A DNA stretch of 64,000 nt from UBA1189 sp964570685 (GCA_964570685.1 CAZMZC010000009.1:1-64000), one strand, 5' to 3'. Positions 27,493 to 36,030 are shown, counted from the stretch's first letter. A program made the numbers and translations. The notes: a model not told the origin generated them from the sequence alone.

Positions 27493-28449
27493 TTATTCCA
27501 TTGCCATATCCCAAAGTTCATCGATTTCACCTTGGGCAAAATCAATATCATAGTACTCAGGGGCAAAGTGTTTATCCATATAATACCATTCGAGACGCTC
27601 TTTCTCATCGGCTGTCTTACGCTTTTTATTAAAGACTTCAAGTAGTTCTGTATAACCCCAAACACCTCCACAGTCCTCAGGTGGGCAAGCGCCGACACCC
27701 TTCAAAACTGCTATCTCGTGGGACTCCTCGGGTGAATACTCACGTATGCCCTTAAGCCAAAGGTCGTGCTCCCAACCGTCACCGAAATCATATTCATACT
27801 TGATGCGGTCACCCTTCTCTTTGAGCAAGTGAGCAATGGTATATTTATTGGTGTCGCGCTTTTCTATACGGCCAAAAAAGAAGCCCATATCCGCTTCTTG
27901 TCTTAGGCAAGCGGTGCTCTTATAAAGCGTGTCTTTCTGCTTGAATTCGTGCAAATGCGAACCGTTCCATCCCATCACTCCATTGATGACAAACGAGAGG
28001 AACTCTAAAGTGACATTCGAAGGTACCTTGAACTCACGCCATATCGGGAGCGGAGCATTATTGAGCTTGATTCGCAGATGATACTCTACGCTCTCATCAC
28101 CAATAAAACACTCTTTGGGAAGTTCAAATGGATCCTCTTCATCATCGTCTCCCTCTTCACCAAATATCATATCACGAGCATTTGCAAAAGGATTTTCCTC
28201 ATCGCTCAGCATGAAATTCTCAAAAGGAATATCCTCGGGAGCCACATCGCCATGTTCTTTGGAAAACTCCGCCATTTTATTAAAGTCGAATCCCATCAAC
28301 GCAGAAAACTGTATCAGTTTGGGGAAACTATTGATTCCAAGTCCATCAAGCATCATTTGGTCTTCTGGCGACAACCTTTTCCAAAGCTCCATAAACTCCT
28401 TACTTGAATCAAACTCCTTGCCGCTGTCCTTTTTTGTTTTCTTTGCCAT
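27493..28449 (-). CDS. Plasmid pRiA4b ORF-3 family (IS1096 TnpR-like) protein
   Basis: 318 residues. An acidic N-terminal helical part (1-130) precedes the family domain: YHLRIKLNNAPLPIWREFKVPSN, GWNGSHLHEF, and KYEYDFGDGWEHDLWLKGI around residue 225. The domain ends with CPPEDCGGVWGYTELLEVF, which matches the family's conserved cysteine/glycine segment. Function is unknown; the family is found on plasmids, in phages and in transposon neighbourhoods. A promoter at 28478-28508 serves it. Confidence 0.82.
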   Translation of the reverse strand: MAKKTKKDSGKEFDSSKEFMELWKRLSPEDQMMLDGLGINSFPKLIQFSALMGFDFNKMAEFSKEHGDVAPEDIPFENFMLSDEENPFANARDMIFGEEGDDDEEDPFELPKECFIGDESVEYHLRIKLNNAPLPIWREFKVPSNVTLEFLSFVINGVMGWNGSHLHEFKQKDTLYKSTACLRQEADMGFFFGRIEKRDTNKYTIAHLLKEKGDRIKYEYDFGDGWEHDLWLKGIREYSPEESHEIAVLKGVGACPPEDCGGVWGYTELLEVFNKKRKTADEKERLEWYYMDKHFAPEYYDIDFAQGEIDELWDMAME

Positions 28450-28477
28450 ACTATACTTTATTCTATTTATGTTGCCA

Positions 28478-28508
28478 CAAATATACTGCTTTATCGGTTA
28501 CAAGCAAA
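28478..28508 (-). promoter_or_regulatory. Promoter of the pRiA4b ORF-3-like gene
   Basis: Minus strand: TTTG at 28508-28505, 19 bp, then TATATTTG at 28485-28478. The start codon is about 28 bases downstream. Confidence 0.6.
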
Positions 28509-28650
28509 GATAATCAATAAGGAAGTTTGAGATAATAGCTAAACTATTGATAATATTTTGATAGAATGGCAATAATTGGGTGAATACAAGGTATACATAA
28601 AGGTTCTATCAACTTTATCTTACGCTGCAAGATGAAGATATGTTACGGTT

Positions 28651-28680
28651 CGGAGAATAGACGAAGATGCACCTCGCGAG
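28651..28680. repeat. Degenerate copy of a dispersed AGAATAGACGAA repeat
   Basis: GAGAATAGACGAAG followed by CTCGC resembles the copies at 29863-29894 and 35908-35938. It lies just past the stop of the Fur-family gene and may be part of a 3' end. Confidence 0.35.
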
Positions 28681-28692
28681 TATTGTCAAGCT

Positions 28693-29103
28693 TCATATCC
28701 TCTTCTGGCAATTCGGACAAAAGCCTTTCATCACATAATTAATATCTGCTACCTTAAAGGAGACTGGAAGTTCAACCTGCCGAATGACTATATCTTTGAT
28801 GCAATATACTTTGTGACAGTTCAAACAAGTGAAATGCACGTGCGACTTATGACTGCCATCTTTACATTGGCACAAACAATACTTCTTGGAACCACTACCA
28901 TCATCTATCTCGTGTAGTAACCGTTTCTTTAAGAATAGGCTCAACGTTCTGAATATAGTAGATGTATCGAGGGTTATCAAGTGCTGCTCAATATCTGACA
29001 AAGAAAATGCTCCATCATACATCACAATTTCTTTGTAAATCATGATTCGGATTGCTGTAAGCTGTATTCCTGCACCTTTGAGGATTTCTTCTACATTTTC
29101 CAT
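28693..29103 (-). CDS. Fur-family metal-dependent transcriptional repressor
   Basis: 136 residues from the start at 29103 (MENVEEILKGAGIQLTAIR). An ATG six codons upstream is also possible. The winged-helix part includes SLSDIEQHLITLDTSTIFRTLSLF, and the dimerisation part holds cysteine pairs CLCQC, CLNC and CPNC plus HKSHVHFTC, typical zinc and regulatory metal ligands. The gene follows a cation efflux gene by 25 bases, so it probably senses the metal exported by that pump and represses the pair. The cysteine pattern suits Zur- or Fur-like sensing; the metal is not certain. Confidence 0.85.
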   Translation of the reverse strand: MENVEEILKGAGIQLTAIRIMIYKEIVMYDGAFSLSDIEQHLITLDTSTIFRTLSLFLKKRLLHEIDDGSGSKKYCLCQCKDGSHKSHVHFTCLNCHKVYCIKDIVIRQVELPVSFKVADINYVMKGFCPNCQKRI

Positions 29104-29128
29104 GATAATAATCGGATACATTAAATGG

Positions 29129-29758
29129 TTAATGCTTATTCATCTTCTTTAATACACTTGCTATCAGTCTGATTGTAGGGACGGCCACAACAAGAGTTAT
29201 GATTATGCTGACTATGGGATCAATAACATTAATACCAGTCAGATAAATCAGCCCTCCAGATGCAACAACACCAATTGATACTAACGCATCTGATGCGGCA
29301 TGAAGATATGCTGCACGAATATTAATATCTTCACCTTTATCACGCATCAGCAACCATACAGTAACCCCATTTACAACTATTCCCATTGCAGCAACGAACA
29401 CGACGGCTGAAGCATCGACTTCTGCGGGTGAAAAAATCTTGCGCACACTTTCGACACTAATAATAACTACTGCAAACATAAGCAAGAGAGAGTTTGCCAA
29501 TGTTATCCATAACGACACTCTGTGACTGCTTTGGGATGCTGAACGAGCCATATAAATGGCCACCAAGGACAAAATAAGCCCCAAGACATCGCTTAGGTTA
29601 TGCCCTGCATCGGATAGTAATCCCGTTGAATTACTCCTCCAACCGATTATTGCTTCTATTGCAACAAATAGGAGATTAATTACAATGCATATCCATAGCA
29701 CGAGAATGTTTTTTGATTGTACATCCTGAATGTGATGATGATGGTGATGATGTGACAT
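29129..29758 (-). CDS. Cation diffusion facilitator (CDF) metal efflux protein
   Basis: 209 residues from the start at 29758, which begins MSH followed by a run of seven histidines in all. LSDAGHNLSDVLGLILSLVAI carries the HxxxD metal site of helix II, and AAYLHAASDALVSIGV carries the matching site of helix V. Five to six membrane helices fill the length. The usual C-terminal cytoplasmic domain is missing, so this is a short CDF. The histidine-rich N-terminus and its Fur-family partner point to zinc or a related divalent metal. It is the first gene of the operon. Confidence 0.9.
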   Translation of the reverse strand: MSHHHHHHHIQDVQSKNILVLWICIVINLLFVAIEAIIGWRSNSTGLLSDAGHNLSDVLGLILSLVAIYMARSASQSSHRVSLWITLANSLLLMFAVVIISVESVRKIFSPAEVDASAVVFVAAMGIVVNGVTVWLLMRDKGEDINIRAAYLHAASDALVSIGVVASGGLIYLTGINVIDPIVSIIITLVVAVPTIRLIASVLKKMNKH

Positions 29759-29786
29759 AATGTTTTTTGTTATTGTTTTCTGCGTG

Positions 29787-29794
29787 CAAAAGTA
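29787..29794 (-). promoter_or_regulatory. -7 box of the CDF/Fur operon
   Basis: Reads TACTTTTG on the minus strand, 29 bases before the start. The adjoining upstream DNA carries a perfect dyad where a repressor would block the promoter. Confidence 0.5.
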
Positions 29795-29805
29795 CAACAA
29801 TACCA

Positions 29806-29822
29806 TTGCAACCTATTTGCAA
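29806..29822. promoter_or_regulatory. Candidate metal-regulator operator: TTGCAA-N5-TTGCAA
   Basis: Two self-complementary TTGCAA blocks (29806-29811 and 29817-29822) flank CCTAT, giving a perfect dyad immediately upstream of the -7 box of the CDF/Fur operon, inside the -33 region. The Fur-family protein encoded by the operon is the natural candidate ligand. That assignment is inferred. Confidence 0.6.
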
Positions 29823-29862
29823 ACATTATGTCCATCAAGCCAAGTTGGTAAATCCAGCATAA

Positions 29863-29894
29863 CGAAGAATAGACGAAAGCGTACTTCGCAGGCC
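29863..29894. repeat. Dispersed repeat copy (GAAGAATAGACGAA...TACTTCGC)
   Basis: Nearly identical, in the opposite orientation, to the core of the long hairpin at 35894-35958. No protein frame is associated with it. The surrounding 29823-30007 shows nothing else recognisable. Confidence 0.5.
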
Positions 29895-30007
29895 TTGTAG
29901 ATTTCTCCGCTACCTGCCCAATCTATTTTCATAGGCTCGACAAAGCCTTATCTTCAATCAAATCCGTCTGGCAAGATTATCAGTGCCTTTCAATAAAAAT
30001 ACCGATT

Positions 30008-30041
30008 CCAACCGACAACTTTCTCAGAAACTGTCGGTTGG
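30008..30041 (-). terminator. Terminator after the helicase gene
   Basis: CCAACCGACA (30008-30017) pairs perfectly with TGTCGGTTGG (30032-30041). On the minus strand the stem is followed by GGTATTTTTATTG, so it would end transcripts of the helicase gene. Confidence 0.6.
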
Positions 30042-30076
30042 CTGTCAAAAAACGGTAATTTGAGGATATTTTCTTT

Positions 30077-32530
30077 TTATTTTCCGCCAAACAGTTTGCC
30101 AAACATACTCAAGACGTTAGCCACACTGTCCTTGTCGGGTACGGGAATGTGCAGTGAAGTCTCTCCTGTCTCTTCGTCGACCTTTACAATAGAGTCCACC
30201 AACTGCTTGGTGGCTTCGGGCGATTGTAAGGTTTTGGCCAAGCCATTGAAGAAGGATATTCCTTGCTGTAAGAGCTGCTCAGGATTGCTATCCTTTGATA
30301 CGTTTCTTTCGGGTTGTTCCTCGGAAGATTCTTTCTCGTCTTCAAATGGGAGTTCGGGGTCTTGGGATACTAATTTCTGCACTTCATTTGAAGAAGAAGG
30401 TGATGATACGAGCTCTTCAAAATCCTCAGAAAGCACGGTGGAATCGGTGTTTTCTTTATCTTCCTCTACTGGTTCCACTACGGCTTGCAAGGAATCCATA
30501 ATCTTGTCCAGCTTGTTGTCTTCGAGGAACACTGAGTCGGAGCCATTGTCAAGTATGCCCTCAAACAGCGATGACTTGAAGTTGAGCGTGCTGAGCATCC
30601 TCTCCTCAATGGTCTGACTAGCCACCATATTGATGACCTGAATATTCCGTTGCTGGCCGATGCGATAGATACGAGCAATGCGCTGCTCAAGAACAGCAGG
30701 ATTCCAGGGCAAGTCAATATTAATGAGCACAGATGCACATTGCAGGTTAAGGCCTGTGCTACCGGCATCTGTGGAGATAAATACCCGACTTTCGAGATTG
30801 TCGGTGAAGTTCTCGGTCAAGAGTCTGCGTTTCTCTGAAGGAACACCACCGTGAAGATATTCGTACTGTACACCCAATTTGTCCAGTTCGGCTGCAATCA
30901 GGCGAGCCATACGCTCCCATTGGCTGAATATGACCACCTTTTCATCACCACTCTCAAAGATATTGCGGAGAATGTTTACAGTCTCCTCTACCTTCGTATC
31001 GAAACGGCTTTTCTGATCGAGGATATAGGTGCTGTCACATACCATACGCATCTGGCTGAGGTAGAGCAATAAACGCTTGCGGTCTTTTTCGCTAAGGAAG
31101 CGATGGTGCTTCCACTTCATCACCAATTGTGCCACTTGCGTTTGGAACTCATCGTGCATCTCGCGTTGCTCCTTGGTCATCGGGACAAAGAGTATCTTAT
31201 CTTGACGCTCAGGCAATTGTAGAGCTACATCGCGCTTCCTTCGGCGTATGAGGACCGATTTCAGTCGTTCACCTACCTTGTTCAGATTCTTGTAAGCAAC
31301 AATCTTGCCCGAATCGTTTGTAACCACCGTTTCGTCTATAAACTGGTAGTACGGACCTAGACAATATTGGTCTACAAACTGCATTACCGAGTACAACTCC
31401 TCCAATTTGTTTTCTAATGGTGTACCCGACAATACTACGGCATAGTCGGCATCAATACGGCGTGCCGACTGCGATATCTGTGTCTTCCAATTCTTCAATC
31501 GTTGCACCTCGTCCATGATGAGGAAATCCGTATGCAGCGAACGCAATATCTTGATATCGTTGTTCACGCTGTTGTACGAGACAATCTTATAGAATGCCTC
31601 ATCCTCATAAAGACGCTTACGCACAAGATGATTACCTTCGATGACAATTGCCGTAGAGTGAGTAAATTTCTCTATTTCCTTCTTCCATTGGTATTTCAAA
31701 GAGGTAGGGCACACGATAAGCACCGAACCAATCAACCGATGCGCCTTCATCAATTCAGCCGTTCCAATGGCTTGAATTGTCTTTCCAAGCCCCATTTCAT
31801 CGGCAATAATTGACTTCCCTGCTTGAAAGGCAAAGCGTATTCCCTCCTTCTGATAAGGATAGAGAGGCACTCGGAGCAGCGTATCCAATTTCTCATCAGT
31901 TATGGGCTGTAAAAGATTCTGGCGATACTTGCGATCTCTTTGGTCAGCAAGAAAACTGAAAGCATCAGGATACCAACGGAAAGTGTTGTCTATACGCAAA
32001 GCATCCTTTACAAAATCGAATATATAATCCGCAACTTCAGGCCGCATCACTCCATCAGGAGTAAAATATTGCTTGGCCAGTTCGCGGAATTCCGCTTCGT
32101 GATTGGTTCCAATACGAAGACATACCTTACGCTCATCCCGATACGAAAGATACATTGACGTATAGGCAGGACGCTCAGTGTGTACACGTTTGCTATGTCC
32201 ATTTATCCACAATTTCACTCCCTCTATATGCTTACACGTGCCCAATCGGCTCGTCTTGAAGTCCATACACGAACAAAAGTTCCAAGGACTCTCCTCTCCT
32301 CGATAGACTACACGATATTCCTTCCTTGTCGTGTGATTTATTACCTTATAGTATCCAGGACCATCCGTAGCCATATCCTCCGAAATGACAAACGCTTCCT
32401 TCATTGCAGCTTGCTGCCGCAAAGCGACCTGCCATTGCTCCAACGTCATTCCCTCTGGTTTGTAGTTATACGAAACCTTCGGTGCTTGCTTATCGGCCTG
32501 CTTGATTGTTTTCTTTTTACTATTGGTCAT
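30077..32530 (-). CDS. SWI2/SNF2-family DEAD/DEAH helicase with SWIM zinc finger
   Basis: 817 residues. A SWIM-type zinc motif (CSCMDFKTSRLGTCKHIEG, about 84-102) precedes the helicase. Motor motifs are ADEMGLGKTIQAIG (Walker A), LIMDEVQRLKNW (DExx box), LSGTPLENKLEELY, and ARIYRIGQQRNIQVINMVA (motif VI). The last ~130 residues are acidic and low-complexity and end MFGKLFGGK. Such proteins remodel protein-DNA complexes or RNA polymerase (RapA-like). They also occur in defence islands, but no partner genes for a known defence system are next to it. It is co-directional with the upstream ORF6N gene at a 64-base gap. Confidence 0.92.
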   Translation of the reverse strand: MTNSKKKTIKQADKQAPKVSYNYKPEGMTLEQWQVALRQQAAMKEAFVISEDMATDGPGYYKVINHTTRKEYRVVYRGEESPWNFCSCMDFKTSRLGTCKHIEGVKLWINGHSKRVHTERPAYTSMYLSYRDERKVCLRIGTNHEAEFRELAKQYFTPDGVMRPEVADYIFDFVKDALRIDNTFRWYPDAFSFLADQRDRKYRQNLLQPITDEKLDTLLRVPLYPYQKEGIRFAFQAGKSIIADEMGLGKTIQAIGTAELMKAHRLIGSVLIVCPTSLKYQWKKEIEKFTHSTAIVIEGNHLVRKRLYEDEAFYKIVSYNSVNNDIKILRSLHTDFLIMDEVQRLKNWKTQISQSARRIDADYAVVLSGTPLENKLEELYSVMQFVDQYCLGPYYQFIDETVVTNDSGKIVAYKNLNKVGERLKSVLIRRRKRDVALQLPERQDKILFVPMTKEQREMHDEFQTQVAQLVMKWKHHRFLSEKDRKRLLLYLSQMRMVCDSTYILDQKSRFDTKVEETVNILRNIFESGDEKVVIFSQWERMARLIAAELDKLGVQYEYLHGGVPSEKRRLLTENFTDNLESRVFISTDAGSTGLNLQCASVLINIDLPWNPAVLEQRIARIYRIGQQRNIQVINMVASQTIEERMLSTLNFKSSLFEGILDNGSDSVFLEDNKLDKIMDSLQAVVEPVEEDKENTDSTVLSEDFEELVSSPSSSNEVQKLVSQDPELPFEDEKESSEEQPERNVSKDSNPEQLLQQGISFFNGLAKTLQSPEATKQLVDSIVKVDEETGETSLHIPVPDKDSVANVLSMFGKLFGGK

Positions 32531-32594
32531 GATTTATCTGTTTTAACAATTAATTATAAATAGGACAATCTAAGTATTTCATCAAACGTTTCAT

Positions 32595-33185
32595 TTATTC
32601 TTTACCATACGCCATAAAACCTATCGGACGGCGGTCGATAGGGGCTTGCTTCTGCTTGTCGGCCAATTGTGAAAGGGCCAAATAGATGTCGTCAAGTTCG
32701 CGGCGGGTATCTTCGCTGAGATTATTAATGGCTGAGAGAGTGTCCTCGTTACCTTGCTCCAGTGCCTTCATCCGTTGCTTGAGCTCCTCAATCTCCTTGA
32801 TAGTGCCATTGGCTGAGGTGAGGTATTGGCGCACGGAGACGAAGGCACGCATAATGCCGCGGTTGATTTCAATGGCAGTCTCTGAATTCAATACACTACT
32901 CAACATTGCCACTCCTAATTCAGTGAAAGCAAAAGGCATATACTTAAAATTGTGTCCACGACCCGTTTTCAAGGTCACAAATTGTGATCTTGAAAACATT
33001 CTTACCTCCTCTTTTGTCAATTGGAACATAAAGTCCTCACCTTCGAAACGCTGAATATTTCGTTTTACAGCCTGCTTTAACACTCTTGTCTCCGTTCCAT
33101 ACAACTCCGCTAAGTCAAAATCCAACATTACGCGCTGCCCGCGAATCTCGTATATCTTATTTTGAATAATCTGTAGCTGTTCCAT
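32595..33185 (-). CDS. ORF6N-domain protein (intact copy)
   Basis: 196 residues. IYEIRGQRVMLDFDLAELYGTETRVLKQAVKRN and MPFAFTELGVAMLSSVL are the ORF6N domain, a DNA-binding module spread by phages and mobile elements. Residues ~125-180 form a coiled coil (IKEIEELKQRMKALEQGNED). A second, broken copy lies in the opposite direction at 35295-35885, and the two share a nearly identical C-terminal half. Its promoter is excellent, so it is probably expressed. Role unknown; related proteins act as phage antirepressors or regulators. Confidence 0.88.
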   Translation of the reverse strand: MEQLQIIQNKIYEIRGQRVMLDFDLAELYGTETRVLKQAVKRNIQRFEGEDFMFQLTKEEVRMFSRSQFVTLKTGRGHNFKYMPFAFTELGVAMLSSVLNSETAIEINRGIMRAFVSVRQYLTSANGTIKEIEELKQRMKALEQGNEDTLSAINNLSEDTRRELDDIYLALSQLADKQKQAPIDRRPIGFMAYGKE

Positions 33186-33207
33186 AGCGTAACTTGTTTA
33201 TGTAGTG

Positions 33208-33239
33208 CAAATTTAATCTATTTGTGTTTTTTACACAAA
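33208..33239 (-). promoter_or_regulatory. Promoter of the intact ORF6N gene
   Basis: Minus strand: TTTG at 33239-33236, exactly 20 bp, then TAAATTTG at 33215-33208, 22 bases before the start. Confidence 0.6.
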
Positions 33240-33310
33240 ACATCGTGTGGAATAATTATCATCTTACTTTTTAATTATTGCTTGAATAAGGAATAATCGG
33301 ACCAATACAT

Positions 33311-33778
33311 TCAATTGCCTTTATCCCCCTTCTCAAGCAACAGCAAGTGCCGCTTGATGTCCAGGCCGCAGGCAAAGCCGGTGAGCTTGCCGTTTGCACC
33401 TATCACGCGGTGGCAGGGGACGATAAGCAGCAGGGAATTCTTGTTGCAGGCCATCCCTACAGCACGGCTTGCGCCAGGGTTGCCCAGCAGGGTGGCAAGC
33501 TCTCCGTAGGAACGTGTAGAGCCGTAAGGAATCTGTTGCAGTGCCTGCCACACACGAAGCTGGAAGGGAGTGCCCTCCATACGTATGGCAAAGTCCATCT
33601 GCCGGCGTGTGCCGTTCAGATACTCTGTTATCTGCCGCTCCGCTTCGCACAAGAGAGGGGTAGGGGAGGAGAGGGCATCGCAACGATCGGTCAGCTCGAT
33701 ATGCGTGATGGCTTCCCGCTCCTCGGTGAGCCGGATGATGCCGATAGGACTGTTGAAGGTATATGTGATTGGTGTCAT
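33311..33778 (-). CDS. ogt: Methylated-DNA-[protein]-cysteine S-methyltransferase
   Basis: 155 residues. The active-site motif IVPCHRVIGANGKLTGFACGL contains the acceptor cysteine, preceded by QQIPYGSTRSYGELATLLGNPGASRAVG, the helix-turn-helix DNA-reading region. It removes alkyl groups from O6-guanine in a suicide reaction. The length is typical of Ogt-type enzymes without the Ada regulatory half. It follows the acetyltransferase gene by 13 bases and is probably co-transcribed. Confidence 0.93.
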   Translation of the reverse strand: MTPITYTFNSPIGIIRLTEEREAITHIELTDRCDALSSPTPLLCEAERQITEYLNGTRRQMDFAIRMEGTPFQLRVWQALQQIPYGSTRSYGELATLLGNPGASRAVGMACNKNSLLLIVPCHRVIGANGKLTGFACGLDIKRHLLLLEKGDKGN

Positions 33779-33791
33779 CAGTATGTGCTGG

Positions 33792-34361
33792 TCATAACTC
33801 CCGTATCACCCGACAAGGATTGCCGACTGCCAAGGTATGGGGTGGAATGTCCCTGTTCACCACACTGCCGGCACCGATGACTGCACCATCGCCGATGGTC
33901 ACTCCGGGAAGCACCGAAACTCCCGCACCTATCCACACATCGTTGCCGATACGTATGGGGCGGGCATATTCGAGCCCTTGGTTGCGCTGAGCGATGTCGA
34001 GCGGATGCCCTGCAGTGTAGAATCCGCAGTTGGGCGCTATAAACACGTTGTTGCCAAAGGTCACACGCGCCCCATCGAGAATCACACCATTGACATTCAT
34101 ATAGAAGTTCTCGCCCACCTCGATGTTGTAGCCATAGTCGCAATAGAATGGTTGCTCGATGAGCAGTTCGCTGCCCGTGCGGCCCAACAGCTCGCGCAGC
34201 AACGCATTGCGCTCACTCTTGCTCGATGGCGGCAACTGATTGTATCGGTAACACATCTCCTTGCATCGGTCGCGCTCGGCAATCAGCTCCAGGTCATAGT
34301 TGGCATCGTAGAGCAGTCCGGCCTGCGCTTTCTCTTTCTCGTTCATAGTCGTCGTTTTCAT
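33792..34361 (-). CDS. Maltose/galactoside-type sugar O-acetyltransferase (LbH fold)
   Basis: 189 residues. The N-terminal helical part (AQAGLLYDANYDLELIAERDRCKE) is the maltose acetyltransferase domain. Hexapeptide repeats of the left-handed beta helix follow, with PFYCDYGYNIEVGENFYMN and IGNDVWIGAGVSVLPGVTIGDGAVIGAGSVV. It transfers acetyl from acetyl-CoA to a sugar or sugar-like acceptor in the cytosol. The acceptor is not predictable. First gene of a pair with ogt. Confidence 0.9.
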   Translation of the reverse strand: MKTTTMNEKEKAQAGLLYDANYDLELIAERDRCKEMCYRYNQLPPSSKSERNALLRELLGRTGSELLIEQPFYCDYGYNIEVGENFYMNVNGVILDGARVTFGNNVFIAPNCGFYTAGHPLDIAQRNQGLEYARPIRIGNDVWIGAGVSVLPGVTIGDGAVIGAGSVVNRDIPPHTLAVGNPCRVIREL

Positions 34362-34420
34362 TGTATTTTGTGCGAATCCATCGGGGAAAATCCAATAATT
34401 CCTCCCACGTCACGTCGGGG

Positions 34421-35146
34421 TCAATCTTTCAAGTAATAATCCACGCTGGTCACCACACGCACATTCTTCATATAAGGAGTATTGCTGTCGCGGTCGGTGA
34501 TGGAGAACTGGCCCTGCGTAGCACGCTTGATCTTGCCCAACTTGCTGTCGCTATCGGCGGCAAACTTCTCCGCAGTCTCACGGGCGTTCTTGGTGGCCGT
34601 CTCTATCATTGCCGGTTTGATGTCGTTGAGCCCAGTAAACGAATATACCGTCTGATATTCCCAGCTGGCAGCAGTGGCAATACCGCGCTGCAGCAACTCT
34701 CCCTGGCGCGACTGCAGGGCGATGATTTCGTCGACTTTATCGGTGCATACGGTCACTACAGAGGTAACGATATAGGCGTAGCGGTTCTGACTTCCGCTCC
34801 ACTCGGTGCGTGTGTCAACGACCTTGGGTGCCGCTATCGTAATCTCCTCTTCGCTGATGCCGGCATCCTTCAAAAACTCGATGATTACGCCGTTTTTCTC
34901 CTCTATCGTGCGGTACAGTTGCTGCAGGTTATCGCCTCCCTCCTTGTATGCAAAGGGGCATATCACCTTGTCGGCCTTCACCTCCCGCTCGCAGAGTCCC
35001 TTGACAGACACCACGCGGTCATCGGCACGAGCAGCACGAACAGCATTGCCCAGCAACAAAGCACCTACGATGAGACCTATCATCAGGCAACAGCCCAATC
35101 CTTCGTTGTCCACACTTATCTTACGCTCTTTTTTCGATTCTTCCAT
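34421..35146 (-). CDS. SIMPL (DUF541) domain protein, membrane-anchored
   Basis: 241 residues from the start at 35146 (MEESKKERKIS). The longer frame upstream adds 12 residues without similarity. One hydrophobic segment (about 19-36) anchors a periplasmic domain that begins VVSVKGLCEREVKADKVIC, the SIMPL/DUF541 opening. Its C-terminal helix includes ARETAEKFAADSDSKLGKI. Family members are linked to oxidative-stress or outer-membrane functions but are poorly defined. Confidence 0.82.
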   Translation of the reverse strand: MEESKKERKISVDNEGLGCCLMIGLIVGALLLGNAVRAARADDRVVSVKGLCEREVKADKVICPFAYKEGGDNLQQLYRTIEEKNGVIIEFLKDAGISEEEITIAAPKVVDTRTEWSGSQNRYAYIVTSVVTVCTDKVDEIIALQSRQGELLQRGIATAASWEYQTVYSFTGLNDIKPAMIETATKNARETAEKFAADSDSKLGKIKRATQGQFSITDRDSNTPYMKNVRVVTSVDYYLKD

Positions 35147-35242
35147 AACTTCACTTTTTATATTACCACGCAAATGTAACAAATAATATTTGTTTTAGGC
35201 ATTATATGTAATAACAAAAATCATAGAAAAGCACTCGGAAGC

Positions 35243-35273
35243 TTGCATTTACATTTCCATATATCTACTTTTG
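35243..35273 (+). promoter_or_regulatory. Promoter of the interrupted ORF6N copy
   Basis: TTG at 35243-35245, exactly 20 bp, then TACTTTTG at 35266-35273, 21 bases before the ATG. The promoter is intact although the gene is interrupted. Confidence 0.6.
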
Positions 35274-35294
35274 CAGAAAATATAATAAAATCTA

Positions 35295-35885
35295 ATGGAA
35301 CAACTACAAGTCATACAAAACAAAATATACGAAATCAGAGGCCAGCGCGTGATGCTCGACTTTGATTTGGCAGAGCTCTATGGTACGGAGACAAGCCAAC
35401 TTAAACGTGCGGTACGAAGATATATCGAACGGTTTCCTGAAGATTTTATGTTCAAACTCACCAAAGAATAGGCTAATTTATTGATGTCCAATAGGGTATG
35501 CCAAATTGGCACACCCCAATACAACTATAGCGCATATACTCCTTTTGCGTTTACCGAACAGGGTGTTGCTATGCTCTCGAGTGTATTACGCTCAGATACA
35601 GCCATAAAAATCAACATCAGCATTATGCGTGCCTTCGTCACCGTACGCCAATACCTCACCTCAGCCAATGGCACCATCAAGGAGATTGAGGAGCTCAAGC
35701 AACGGATGAAGGCATTGGAGCAAGGCAACGAAGACACTCTCTCAGCTATCAACGACCTCAGCGAAGACACCCGCCGCGAACTTGATGACATCTACTTGGC
35801 ACTTTCGCAGTTGGCCGACAAACAAAAGCAAGCTCCCACTGACCGTAAACCGATAGGGTTTGCAGCGTATGGTAAGGAGGAGTGA
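35295..35885 (+). pseudogene. ORF6N-domain gene interrupted by one amber codon
   Basis: The frame opens MEQLQVIQNKIYEIRGQRVMLDFD, like the intact copy at 32595-33185. It meets a single TAG at 35469-35471 (codon 59), then continues in the same frame to a normal stop. Its last ~100 codons match the intact copy almost perfectly. The middle (RRYIERFPEDFMFKLTKE, CQIGTPQYNYSAYTPFAFTEQG) differs, so the N-terminal DNA-recognition half has diverged while the coiled-coil half is conserved. A translation restart at ATG 35484 or suppressor readthrough is possible; otherwise it is inactive. Confidence 0.75.
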
Positions 35886-35893
35886 GAAGTAAC

Positions 35894-35958
35894 GGAAAAG
35901 TCCATAAGGCCGCGAAGTACGCCTTCGTCTATTCTTCGCAGACCTTATGGACTTTTCC
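35894..35958. repeat. Long near-perfect hairpin after the interrupted ORF6N gene
   Basis: A 16-base perfect arm (35894-35909 with 35943-35958) continues, after a small mismatch, into GCGAAG/CTTCGC. The loop half is one copy of the dispersed AGAATAGACGAA repeat. It could act as a terminator from either side; the plus-strand end has TTTTCC. Confidence 0.65.
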
Positions 35959-36030
35959 TGCAAGCAGGATGCTTTACTCGGGACATAGACCCTGATACTC
36001 AGAAACGGCAATACTTTTTAATTAAAATAG

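Noticed and set aside
30077..32530. SNF2 helicase as part of a DISARM- or Dpd-like defence system
   Set aside because: No methylase, phospholipase D or other partner gene is adjacent; a solitary SWI/SNF helicase with a SWIM finger is common in Bacteroidales.
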